Shown here piece by piece: positions 1 to 5,055 of a DNA stretch of 5,055 bases (its first letter is position 1; each line of letters starts with the position of its first letter). The stretch lies in contig CALMWD010000400.1 in NCBI GenBank assembly GCA_937873105.1, positions 1-5,055 of the forward strand, in the 5' to 3' direction. The DNA comes from an uncultured Rhodanobacteraceae bacterium. Lineage in GTDB: Bacteria > Pseudomonadota > Gammaproteobacteria > Xanthomonadales > Ahniellaceae. The position numbers and the translations under genes are program-made. The notes beneath the pieces were generated by a model. It saw only the letters and a program-made list of their open reading frames with translations. It did no database searches and had not been told where the DNA came from.

Positions 1-1
1 C

Positions 2-769
2 GGCCTGGGATTGTCCGGGGTGATCGTACACAGGGTTTTGTTTGCACCAGATGATGAAGGCGTGCCAGTGGATGGCCGCGACGACCTGCGTCGTCATCAG
101 CGGATAACGCCATAACACCCGGTGCAGCGCGGCGCGCGAGATCGGTTCGCGCTCGAGCACCAGGGTGGCGTCGAAGTCGCGGCCGTCGTCGCGATTCACG
201 TCCATGTGCACGCGCAACTGCTCGCCGGGCGCTTGGAAGCGCCAGTCGTAGCGGCGCTGCATCGGCAGGAAGGGCGAAACGTGGAAGTCCTTGTCGAATC
301 CGAAGTGCCAGGCGCTGCCGTGGCGTTCGCCGGCGCGTACCGGCAGCACATAGGCGTGGCGTTCCTTCCAGGGCGTGTTGGTGATCTCGGCGAGGATGCA
401 GTCGAGCGTCTCGCCGTCGCGTTCGTAGCAGTAATAGAAGCTCACCGGGTTGAAGCAGTGGCCGAAGTAGCGCGCATGGGCGAGCAGGCGGATCGGTCCT
501 TCGGGGCGGCGGCCGCTGCGTTGGTGCACGGTGTCGCGCACCGCCTCGGCGAGCGGGACCGCGGCATCGCCGTGGTAGTCGCTGCGGCGGAACTCGGCGA
601 GGTTGCGACGACCGCTCGACCAGAACGGCGACAGCGCCGTCACGGCGTCGATCTCGTCGAGGTCGAGATACAGGTAGGCGACGGGATAACGGAACGCATG
701 CGGATGCGGCGCGTAACGGCGATGGCGCACGCTGCCGCGGTAGATCGCGCTGGCGAGGTCGCGGCTCAT
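2..769 (-). CDS. DUF1365 family protein (3' end beyond window)
   Basis: A 256-residue open frame starts at ATG 769-767 and has no stop before the left edge. It reads MSRDLASAIYRGSVRHRRYA and carries the hallmarks of DUF1365 (COG3496): YFGHCFNPVSFYYCYE at about 101-116, then LAEITNTPWKERHAYVLP at 126-143, DFHVSPFLPMQRRYDWR at 161-177, and the C-terminal LWRYPLMTTQVVAAIHWHA at 219-237. Family members are usually about 250-270 residues, so only a short tail should be missing. The biochemical activity is not known to me. The family repeatedly sits beside COG2907 oxidoreductases and cyclopropane-synthase-like methyltransferases, which implies a role in acyl-chain modification. The start overlaps the stop of the FAD gene by ATGA. 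No clear Shine-Dalgarno precedes it, which suggests translational coupling. An H/C/Y-rich conserved core (GHCFNP, YYCYE) could bind metal or act catalytically; that is inference. Confidence 0.93.
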   Translation of the reverse strand, partial: MSRDLASAIYRGSVRHRRYAPHPHAFRYPVAYLYLDLDEIDAVTALSPFWSSGRRNLAEFRRSDYHGDAAVPLAEAVRDTVHQRSGRRPEGPIRLLAHARYFGHCFNPVSFYYCYERDGETLDCILAEITNTPWKERHAYVLPVRAGERHGSAWHFGFDKDFHVSPFLPMQRRYDWRFQAPGEQLRVHMDVNRDDGRDFDATLVLEREPISRAALHRVLWRYPLMTTQVVAAIHWHAFIIWCKQNPVYDHPGQSQA

Positions 770-2010
770 GCCCAACGGATGCCGAGCGCGCGGGCCACGT
801 CGACGGCGCTGCGCATGCCGTCCTCGTGGAAGCCCCAACCCCAGTAGGCCCCGGCATACCAGGTGCGGCGTTGCCCGCTGATCTCGTTGCGCCGTGCCTG
901 CGCCGCGACCGAGGCGCGGGTGTAGACCGGATGGTGGTAGCGCAGGCGCTTCAGGATCTTCGCCGGATCGATGCGGTCGCTGCAGTTCAGCGTGACGCAG
1001 AAATTCTCCGGCGCCGCGATGCCTTGCAGCTGGTTCATGTCGTAGGTGACCGTGCAGGCCTGGCGGTCGTCGTCGAGCATCAGCGCATTCCAGGCCGCCC
1101 AGGTCTTGCGACGCGTCGGCAGCAGGCGCACGTCGGTGTGCAGGACGGTGTCGTTCTCCTGGTACGGGATGGCGCCGAGGATGTCGCGTTCCCGCTCGCT
1201 CGGGTCGGCGAGCAGGGCCAGGGCCTGGTCGCTGTGGCAGGCGAACACGACCTGGTCGAAGCGGGCGTGCTCGCCGTCGATGCGCAGTTCGACACCTTCC
1301 GCATCGCGCCGCACCGAGCGCACCGGCGTGTTCGCGCGCAGCGTGAACGCCGGGTTCGCGAGCATCGCGCGCACATAGCTGTTCGAGCCGCCGCTCACGA
1401 CGCGCCAGGGCTTGCGCTCGCCGGTGACCATCATCTGGTGGTTGGCCATGAAGGCGACCAGGTACTTGGCCGGGAACTTCAGGATCTGCGCGCTCGGGCT
1501 GGACCACAGGGCCGAAGCCATCGGAACGAGGTGGTCGTCGCGGAAGGCGGCGCTGTAGCCGTTCGCATCGAGATAGTCGCCCAGGTCCGGGCCCGGCTCG
1601 GGCCGGTCGAGCAGGGCCGGCGCCTCGCGGTAGAACTTCAGGATGCCGCGCACCATCGACCAGAAGCGCGGCGAGACCAGGTTGCGCCGCTGCACGAACA
1701 GGCGGTCGAGGTCGGTGGCGTTGTATTCGAGCCCGCTGCGTTCGTTGCGCACGGCAAAGCTCATCGTCGTCTCCTGCGTCTGCACGCCGAGTTCGTCGAG
1801 CATCCGGAAGAAATGCGGGTAGTGGTCCGGGTTGCAGACGATGAAGCCGGTGTCGACGCGGTAGCGGCCGCCAGCGAGTTCGATGTCGTGGGTATGGGTG
1901 TGGCCGCCCGCGTAATCGTTCGCCTCGAACACGGTGACCTCGTGTTCGCGCGAGAGCAGCCAGGCCGCGCCCAGGCCGCTGATGCCGGAACCGACGACGG
2001 CGATCTTCAT
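766..2010 (-). CDS. FAD-dependent amine-oxidase-like oxidoreductase (COG2907)
   Basis: The protein has 414 residues, starting at ATG 2010-2008 (MKIAVVGSGISGLGAAWLL). The N-terminus is a Rossmann dinucleotide fold: GSGISG at 7-12, ribose-binding E29 at the end of the second strand, then the GGHTHT motif at 35-40 typical of the amine-oxidase/phytoene-desaturase superfamily. The C-terminal part (about 385-414) contains YWGWGFHEDGMRSA, the usual FAD-closing motif of COG2907 proteins. There is no signal peptide or membrane span. The family is thought to oxidise or desaturate modified acyl chains, but the substrate here is not shown. The frame stays open upstream to a GTG at 2991, but that 327-codon extension is an Arg/Pro-rich shadow of the desaturase, so the start at 2010 is chosen. 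The ATG overlaps the desaturase stop (ATGA), and the stop overlaps the DUF1365 start (ATGA). This points to one coupled transcript. Confidence 0.95.
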   Translation of the reverse strand: MKIAVVGSGISGLGAAWLLSREHEVTVFEANDYAGGHTHTHDIELAGGRYRVDTGFIVCNPDHYPHFFRMLDELGVQTQETTMSFAVRNERSGLEYNATDLDRLFVQRRNLVSPRFWSMVRGILKFYREAPALLDRPEPGPDLGDYLDANGYSAAFRDDHLVPMASALWSSPSAQILKFPAKYLVAFMANHQMMVTGERKPWRVVSGGSNSYVRAMLANPAFTLRANTPVRSVRRDAEGVELRIDGEHARFDQVVFACHSDQALALLADPSERERDILGAIPYQENDTVLHTDVRLLPTRRKTWAAWNALMLDDDRQACTVTYDMNQLQGIAAPENFCVTLNCSDRIDPAKILKRLRYHHPVYTRASVAAQARRNEISGQRRTWYAGAYWGWGFHEDGMRSAVDVARALGIRWA

Positions 2011-2978
2011 CGGGCGTGCTTCAGCTGCGGCGGGACCGGCTTCAGGTCCCAGACCAGGCGACACCAGCTCATCAGCTTGAGCAGGTAGAAGGTCAGGTCG
2101 TATTCCCACCAGAAGAAGCCGTTGCGGGCCGAGCCCGGGAAATGGTGGTGGTTGTTGTGCCAGCCCTCGCCGAAGGTGATCAGCGCCAGCAGCCAGTTGT
2201 TGCGGCTGTCGTCGCGCGTCCTGTAGCGGCGCGAACCGAAGCGGTGCGCGAAGGAATTGATCGTCACCGTCGCATGGAACAGCACGACGGTCGAGACGAA
2301 GAAGCCCCAGATCAGCAGCTGCGCGGCGCTGGTGCCGTACTCGGGCCGATGCGCTTCCAGCCAGCCGCCGAGCAGGAACAGCGCGAGCGCCAGCGCGATC
2401 GGCACGAAGACGTCGAAGCGGTCGAGCAGGCGCAGTTCCGGGAACTGCAGCAGGTCCTTGATCACGCTGCGGTCGGTGCGGAAGCCGGCCTTGGTCAGGA
2501 ACCAGCCCATGTGGCTGACGAAGAACGATTTCGTGACCGGCGAATGCACGTCGAGTTCGGTATCCGAATGGCGATGGTGGTTGCGGTGGTGCGCCGCCCA
2601 CCACAACGGGCCGCGCTGCACGCTGGACGCGCCGAGCAGGGCGAACAGGAACTGCACCGGGCGCGAGGTCTTGAAGGTCTTGTGCGAGAAGTAGCGGTGG
2701 TAGAAGCCGGTGATCGCGAACATGCGCAGCGCGTACAGCGCCACCGCGGTCCAGAACGCGAACCAGGAGAAGCCGACGAACCAGACGCCGGCCAGCGCGG
2801 CCACGTGCAGGCCGATGAACGGGACCACGCGCACCCAGTCGATACGCTGCGCGTCGGCCTCGTCGGCGGCCGCGGTCTCGGTGTCGAACCAGCGCACGAA
2901 CGATTTGGCCGCATCGACGATCCACTGGTCGATGCGGCGGCGCGGCGATGAGGGCGGGGTCTCGGATTCCGGGTTCAT
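2007..2978 (-). CDS. Membrane fatty acid desaturase, delta-9 acyl-CoA type
   Basis: The protein has 323 residues and is an integral-membrane di-iron desaturase. All three histidine boxes are present: HRYFSH at 94-99, HHRNHH at 130-135 (the HxxHH core is 131-135) and HNNHHH at 274-279. The NSFAH motif at 241-245 matches the conserved Asn and extra His that complete the di-iron site in stearoyl-CoA desaturases. Hydrophobic stretches at about 51-70, 72-92, 190-207 and 220-240 fit the two hairpins of the fold. The family inserts a cis double bond into a saturated acyl chain using O2 and an electron donor. No cytochrome b5 or ferredoxin domain is fused, so the donor is encoded elsewhere. The Ser/Pro/Arg-rich N-terminus (2-15) looks disordered. 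The ATG at 2978 has a weak GAAGAG-type Shine-Dalgarno. The gene is first in the operon, and its stop overlaps the FAD gene by ATGA. Regiospecificity cannot be read from the sequence. Confidence 0.94.
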   Translation of the reverse strand: MNPESETPPSSPRRRIDQWIVDAAKSFVRWFDTETAAADEADAQRIDWVRVVPFIGLHVAALAGVWFVGFSWFAFWTAVALYALRMFAITGFYHRYFSHKTFKTSRPVQFLFALLGASSVQRGPLWWAAHHRNHHRHSDTELDVHSPVTKSFFVSHMGWFLTKAGFRTDRSVIKDLLQFPELRLLDRFDVFVPIALALALFLLGGWLEAHRPEYGTSAAQLLIWGFFVSTVVLFHATVTINSFAHRFGSRRYRTRDDSRNNWLLALITFGEGWHNNHHHFPGSARNGFFWWEYDLTFYLLKLMSWCRLVWDLKPVPPQLKHAR

Positions 2979-2995
2979 AAGAACTCTTCACTCAT
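2975..2995 (-). other. Six-codon upstream reading frame overlapping the desaturase start
   Basis: Reading leftward, ATG at 2995-2993 opens a frame encoding MSEEFL and stops at TGA 2977-2975. That stop overlaps the desaturase ATG as ATGA, the same geometry as the other gene junctions here. The mini-frame contains the weak GAAGAG ribosome site of the desaturase. Its own ATG lies very close to the predicted transcription start, so it may have no usable leader. It may be chance. If translated, it would be a leader peptide coupling initiation of the desaturase. Confidence 0.25.
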
Positions 2996-3002
2996 GTGAA
3001 GA
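2985..3002. promoter_or_regulatory. 18-bp inverted repeat, candidate operator
   Basis: TCTTCAC-TCAT-GTGAAGA has perfect 7-bp arms around a 4-bp centre. It overlaps the last bases of the candidate -10 element and the predicted start of the desaturase operon. Its left arm also covers part of the desaturase ribosome site. A dyad in this place is typical of a repressor operator; desaturase genes elsewhere are controlled by TetR-type repressors such as DesT and FabR. The protein that might bind it is not in this window. The RNA could alternatively form a short hairpin masking the ribosome site. Confidence 0.45.
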
Positions 3003-3028
3003 ATCCCATTTTCACGAAACCATGTCAG
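3000..3028 (-). promoter_or_regulatory. Candidate sigma-70 promoter of the desaturase operon
   Basis: Read leftward, a -35-like CTGACA (3028-3023; five of six bases match TTGACA) is followed by a 17-bp spacer and GATTCT (3005-3000). The GATTCT is a poor -10 by itself but is preceded by TGG, giving an extended -10 motif. A start would fall near 2993, leaving a leader of roughly 15 bases before the ATG at 2978. The spacing is ideal but the -10 hexamer matches only half of the consensus, so this is a moderate prediction. Confidence 0.4.
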
Positions 3029-3224
3029 CGCACCGTGAGGACGGCGTCCGCCGGCATCGTGCAAATCGCTCTGGTCGCGCGGGCGAATCGTGCAGCCGAC
3101 CTGCCCTCGGTCCGGAAAAGTGCAATTCGATCAATGCATTGTCGCCAGGCGGCGGTTGGCATCCGATCTGCGCCATCCGGGATGCCGGTATGGCCGTCAG
3201 GTCGACCGGCTTTCGTCGAACTAC

Positions 3225-3229
3225 GGAGA
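3225..3229 (+). promoter_or_regulatory. Ribosome binding site of the glycine-zipper gene
   Basis: GGAGA sits six bases before ATG 3236. It decides the start: the same frame is open from 2996, but only the ATG at 3236 has a Shine-Dalgarno sequence and is followed directly by a signal peptide. Confidence 0.75.
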
Positions 3230-3235
3230 ACCGAC

Positions 3236-3733
3236 ATGAACAGGATGATGCTTCTGTCCACGGCCCTGGCCGTCGCGCTGTCGGGCACGGCTGCGGCCCA
3301 GTCGCAACGTTACGCCCGCGTGCTGGATTCGAGCCCGATCGTGGACCGCGTCGTGCAGCGCGAAGAAGTGGGCTGGCCCAAGGACGGCCGTCGCGATCGC
3401 GGCGTCGAAGGCGCGGTGCTCGGCGCCATCGTCGGCGGCGCGCGCGGCAACCAGGTCGGAAAGGGCGCCGGCCGCAAGGCCGCGACCGTGGCCGGCGCCG
3501 TCGCCGGTGGCGTGGGCGGCCGCACCCTCGACCGCCGCGACCGCGATCGCTACCGCTGCGAATGGCGCAACGTGCCGCGCGAGACCGTCATCGGCTACGA
3601 CGTGACCTACCGCTACCGCGGCCGCGACTACGTCGGCCAGGTGCCGTATGCGCCAGGCAAGCGCATTCCGGTGATCGTCTACGAAAGCCGCTGGGGCCGC
3701 GACCGGGTCGAGCCGGCCGATCGCCTGATGTAA
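3236..3733 (+). CDS. Exported glycine-zipper 2TM domain protein
   Basis: The protein has 165 residues. A signal peptide is clear: MNRMM, hydrophobic LLSTALAVALSGTAAA, and likely cleavage around residues 21-24. There is no lipobox cysteine, so it is not a lipoprotein. Residues about 56-95 form a glycine zipper (GVEGAVLGAIVGGARGNQ, then GAGRKAATVAGAVAGGVGG), as in the Glycine zipper 2TM / Rickettsia 17-kDa antigen-like family. This segment could pack in the outer membrane or oligomerise. The C-terminal half (about 106-150) is a charged, Tyr-rich beta-like domain with YRCEWRNVP, VTYRYRGRDYVGQVPYAPG and IPVIVYES. Its single cysteine is C108. Such proteins are associated with the cell envelope and stress, but their molecular role is unclear. 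The gene stands alone, divergent from the desaturase operon, and ends at a strong terminator. Confidence 0.88.
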   Translation: MNRMMLLSTALAVALSGTAAAQSQRYARVLDSSPIVDRVVQREEVGWPKDGRRDRGVEGAVLGAIVGGARGNQVGKGAGRKAATVAGAVAGGVGGRTLDRRDRDRYRCEWRNVPRETVIGYDVTYRYRGRDYVGQVPYAPGKRIPVIVYESRWGRDRVEPADRLM

Positions 3734-3740
3734 GCCCGGA

Positions 3741-3773
3741 GAAGCGCCCCGCAGCCGCGGGGCGCTTCGTTTC
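3741..3773 (+). terminator. Rho-independent terminator after the glycine-zipper gene
   Basis: A perfect 12-bp GC-rich stem (GAAGCGCCCCGC / GCGGGGCGCTTC) with loop AGCC is followed by GTTTC. It begins seven bases after the TAA stop. The T run is short but the stem is very strong. In the other direction the stem is followed by TCTCCGGGC with no T tract, so it should serve the plus-strand gene mainly. It may still slow transcription of the convergent kinase gene, whose stop lies at its edge. Confidence 0.85.
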
Positions 3774-4896
3774 AGTCGCTGCGGGCCAGCACCGGCAGGT
3801 CGAACGCGAACACGGCGCCGCCGCCTTCGCGCGGTTCGAACCAGAGGTGGCCGCCGAGCTGGGAGATGTCCTGTTTCGCGATGGCCAGGCCGAGGCCGCT
3901 GGAGTGTTCGGCGGCGCGTCGGCCGAGGCGCACGTAGCGCTGGAACAACTGCTTCTGCGCCGCCTCGCTGAGGCCGGGACCGCGGTCGCAGACGGCGACC
4001 CGCACCATGCCCGGCGCGCCGGGGCCGACCTCGAGGTCGATGCGTGCGTCGGCCGGGCCGTACTTGATCGCGTTCGAGACCAGGTTCTCGACCACGTGCG
4101 CGACCGCGGTCGCATCCGCATGCGCGGGATCGCAGGGCTGTGCGTGCAGGACCAGGGCCTGGTTGCGGCTGGCCGCGGCCGGCTGCATGCGCTCGACGAC
4201 GCGCCGGACCAGCACGCCGAGATCGAGCGGCGCGCGTTCGAAGCGGCGCTTCAGTTCGCCCTCGGCCCATTGCTCGAGATAGTCGTGGATGAAGCGCAAG
4301 GCGTCGTCGCTGCTGTCGCGGATCGATTCGGCGAGGTCGCGCAGGCGATCGTCGGCGGCGAGGCGCTGCAACAGCATCAGCGCGCTGAAGCGGATCGAGG
4401 ACAGCGGGCTCTTCAGATCGTGCGCGACGATCTGGGTCAGGTCGTTGCATTCGCGGGCGATGCGCGCCAGGTGGTCGCGCGCGCGCTTGAGGTCGATGTG
4501 GGTGCGCACCCGCGCCAGCAGTTCCTCGGCGACGAAGGGCTTGGTCACGTAGTCGACCGCGCCGGCGGCGAAGGCGCGCACCAGCAGGTGGCGCTCGCTG
4601 GCGGCGGTCAGGAACACGATCGGGACGGCGGCATGCCGCGGGTCGGCGCGCAGGCGCCGGCACACCTCGAAGCCGTCCATGCCCGGCATCATCATGTCCA
4701 GCAGGATCAAGTCCGGCGCGCGCTGCTGCAGGCGTTGCAGGGCCTGTTCGCCGGACAGCGCCGGCATCACGTCGAGGTCATTCTGGGCCAGCAGCGCGCC
4801 GACGGCCTGGACATTGGCGGCCTGGTCGTCGACGACCAGGACCAGGGGCTTGGCCGGGTTCGGTGCGGGGGCGGGAGCAATCGCGTCGGGCGTCAT
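3772..4896 (-). CDS. Receiver domain-histidine kinase protein (cytoplasmic)
   Basis: The protein has 374 residues. After a Pro/Ala-rich leader (1-17), a receiver domain spans about 18-135, with acidic pair D23/D24, phospho-acceptor D67 in LLDMMMPGMDG, T97 and K119 in TKPF. A short helix leads into a HisKA domain with phospho-histidine H159 in IVAHDLKSPLSS. The HATPase domain follows, with an N box at 270-280 (ENLVSNAIKYG), G1 DRGPG at 304-308 and G2 SSGLGLA at 332-338. All catalytic residues are intact. There is no membrane segment or PAS domain, so the receiver is the likely input: phosphorylation at D67 by an upstream kinase would control its kinase output. There is no DNA-binding domain, so a separate output regulator is expected. 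The ATG at 4896 overlaps the upstream gene's stop (ATGA), with a weak GGAA ribosome site. Its target is unknown. Confidence 0.94.
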   Translation of the reverse strand: MTPDAIAPAPAPNPAKPLVLVVDDQAANVQAVGALLAQNDLDVMPALSGEQALQRLQQRAPDLILLDMMMPGMDGFEVCRRLRADPRHAAVPIVFLTAASERHLLVRAFAAGAVDYVTKPFVAEELLARVRTHIDLKRARDHLARIARECNDLTQIVAHDLKSPLSSIRFSALMLLQRLAADDRLRDLAESIRDSSDDALRFIHDYLEQWAEGELKRRFERAPLDLGVLVRRVVERMQPAAASRNQALVLHAQPCDPAHADATAVAHVVENLVSNAIKYGPADARIDLEVGPGAPGMVRVAVCDRGPGLSEAAQKQLFQRYVRLGRRAAEHSSGLGLAIAKQDISQLGGHLWFEPREGGGAVFAFDLPVLARSD

Positions 4897-5054
4897 GGGG
4901 TTCCGGGTGGGGTGGCGGAATCGGCTTGGCCGAGGCGCGCGTGCAGGTCGCGCAACTGCGCCTCGGCGGCGACGATGTCGAAGCGCTGCGCCGCGGCCGC
5001 CAGGCGCGCGCAGGCGCGCTGCACCGAGGCCGGCTGCGCCTCGTCCGGCAAGGC
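4893..5054 (-). CDS. C-terminal end of an upstream, probably signalling, protein (partial)
   Basis: The last 53 codons of a minus-strand gene enter from the right edge and stop at TGA 4895-4893, overlapping the kinase ATG as ATGA. The visible sequence has an Ala/Arg/Leu-rich helical part (VQRACARLAAAAQRFDIVAA, then EAQLRDLHARL) and a short loose tail ending PPGTP. The heptad-like helices resemble the end of Hpt domains of hybrid kinases, which would suit the adjacent receiver-kinase. They are too short to assign firmly, and another helical protein is possible. The overlap makes it a member of the same operon. Being cut by the window, its start and main domains are unseen. Confidence 0.7.
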   Translation of the reverse strand, partial: ALPDEAQPASVQRACARLAAAAQRFDIVAAEAQLRDLHARLGQADSATPPGTP

Positions 5055-5055
5055 G

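Larger units (their letters stand above)
2979..3235. other. Divergent intergenic region
   Basis: These 257 bp separate the leftward desaturase operon from the rightward glycine-zipper gene. The left part is less GC-rich than the coding sequence and holds the candidate promoter and inverted repeat. The middle contains the perfect palindrome CAATGCATTG (3132-3141) in another AT-richer patch. I could not find a convincing -35/-10 pair for the rightward gene. No RNA gene is recognised. An open plus-strand frame runs through here into the glycine-zipper gene, but it lacks protein-like composition. Confidence 0.6.

Noticed and set aside
122..2951. Long plus-strand open frames at 122-847, 826-2088 and 2016-2951
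   Set aside because: They are antisense to three well-supported genes, have Arg/Val/Ala/Gln-biased composition and show no motifs. They are typical GC-rich shadow frames.
2011..2991. Upstream in-frame extension of the flavoprotein (GTG start at 2991), giving an apparent 741-residue fusion
   Set aside because: The extension is Arg/Pro/Ala-rich, has no recognisable domain, and runs wholly over the desaturase, whose histidine boxes are read in another frame. The Rossmann motif begins right at ATG 2010.
3128..3133. TGATCG (minus strand) as a -35 of a ChrR-type sigmaE promoter for the desaturase operon
   Set aside because: It resembles the TGATCC -35 element, but no matching -10 lies at the right distance and it is about 150 bp from the start codon.
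2996..3235. 80-codon N-terminal extension of the glycine-zipper protein
   Set aside because: It has no ribosome site and would bury the signal peptide. It also covers the candidate promoter and inverted repeat.
3221..4663. Minus-strand 480-codon frame overlapping the kinase and glycine-zipper genes
   Set aside because: It is a frame-shifted shadow of the kinase that continues antisense through the glycine-zipper gene and the terminator. It is Arg/Pro-rich without domains.

Overview
The window is GC-rich (about two thirds G+C by eye), densely coding and bacterial. Protein style, short gene overlaps and the small glycine-zipper envelope protein suggest a gammaproteobacterium of the Xanthomonadales/Lysobacter type. 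That placement is an impression from the sequence, not a computed assignment. I see no rRNA, tRNA, CRISPR array, insertion sequence or phage gene.

Left part (1-3028, minus strand): a three-gene operon read right to left. It holds a membrane acyl-chain desaturase of the delta-9 type (2007-2978), an FAD-dependent amine-oxidase-like protein of the COG2907 family (766-2010), and a DUF1365 protein (2-769) that runs off the left edge with almost its whole length visible. Both junctions are ATGA overlaps of 4 bases with little or no Shine-Dalgarno sequence, so the genes are probably translationally coupled. The COG2907/DUF1365 pair is known from clusters that modify membrane fatty acids, often beside a cyclopropane-synthase-like methyltransferase. 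A plausible overall role is desaturation followed by further modification of membrane acyl chains. A candidate promoter (-35 CTGACA, 17-bp spacer, extended -10) with an 18-bp inverted repeat across its -10/start region lies just upstream.

Middle (2979-3235): a divergent intergenic region of 257 bp shared by the desaturase operon and the glycine-zipper gene. It holds the candidate promoter and operator, a six-codon upstream reading frame ending in the desaturase start, and a 10-bp palindrome.

Right part: a secreted or periplasmic glycine-zipper protein on the plus strand (3236-3733) ends in a strong hairpin terminator (3741-3773). Convergent to it is a minus-strand two-component protein (3772-4896) with an N-terminal receiver domain followed by a histidine kinase and no membrane segment. 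It overlaps by ATGA the end of an upstream gene (4893-5054, partial) whose helical tail could be the end of an Hpt or other signalling domain. Nothing in the window directly links the signalling genes to the lipid operon.
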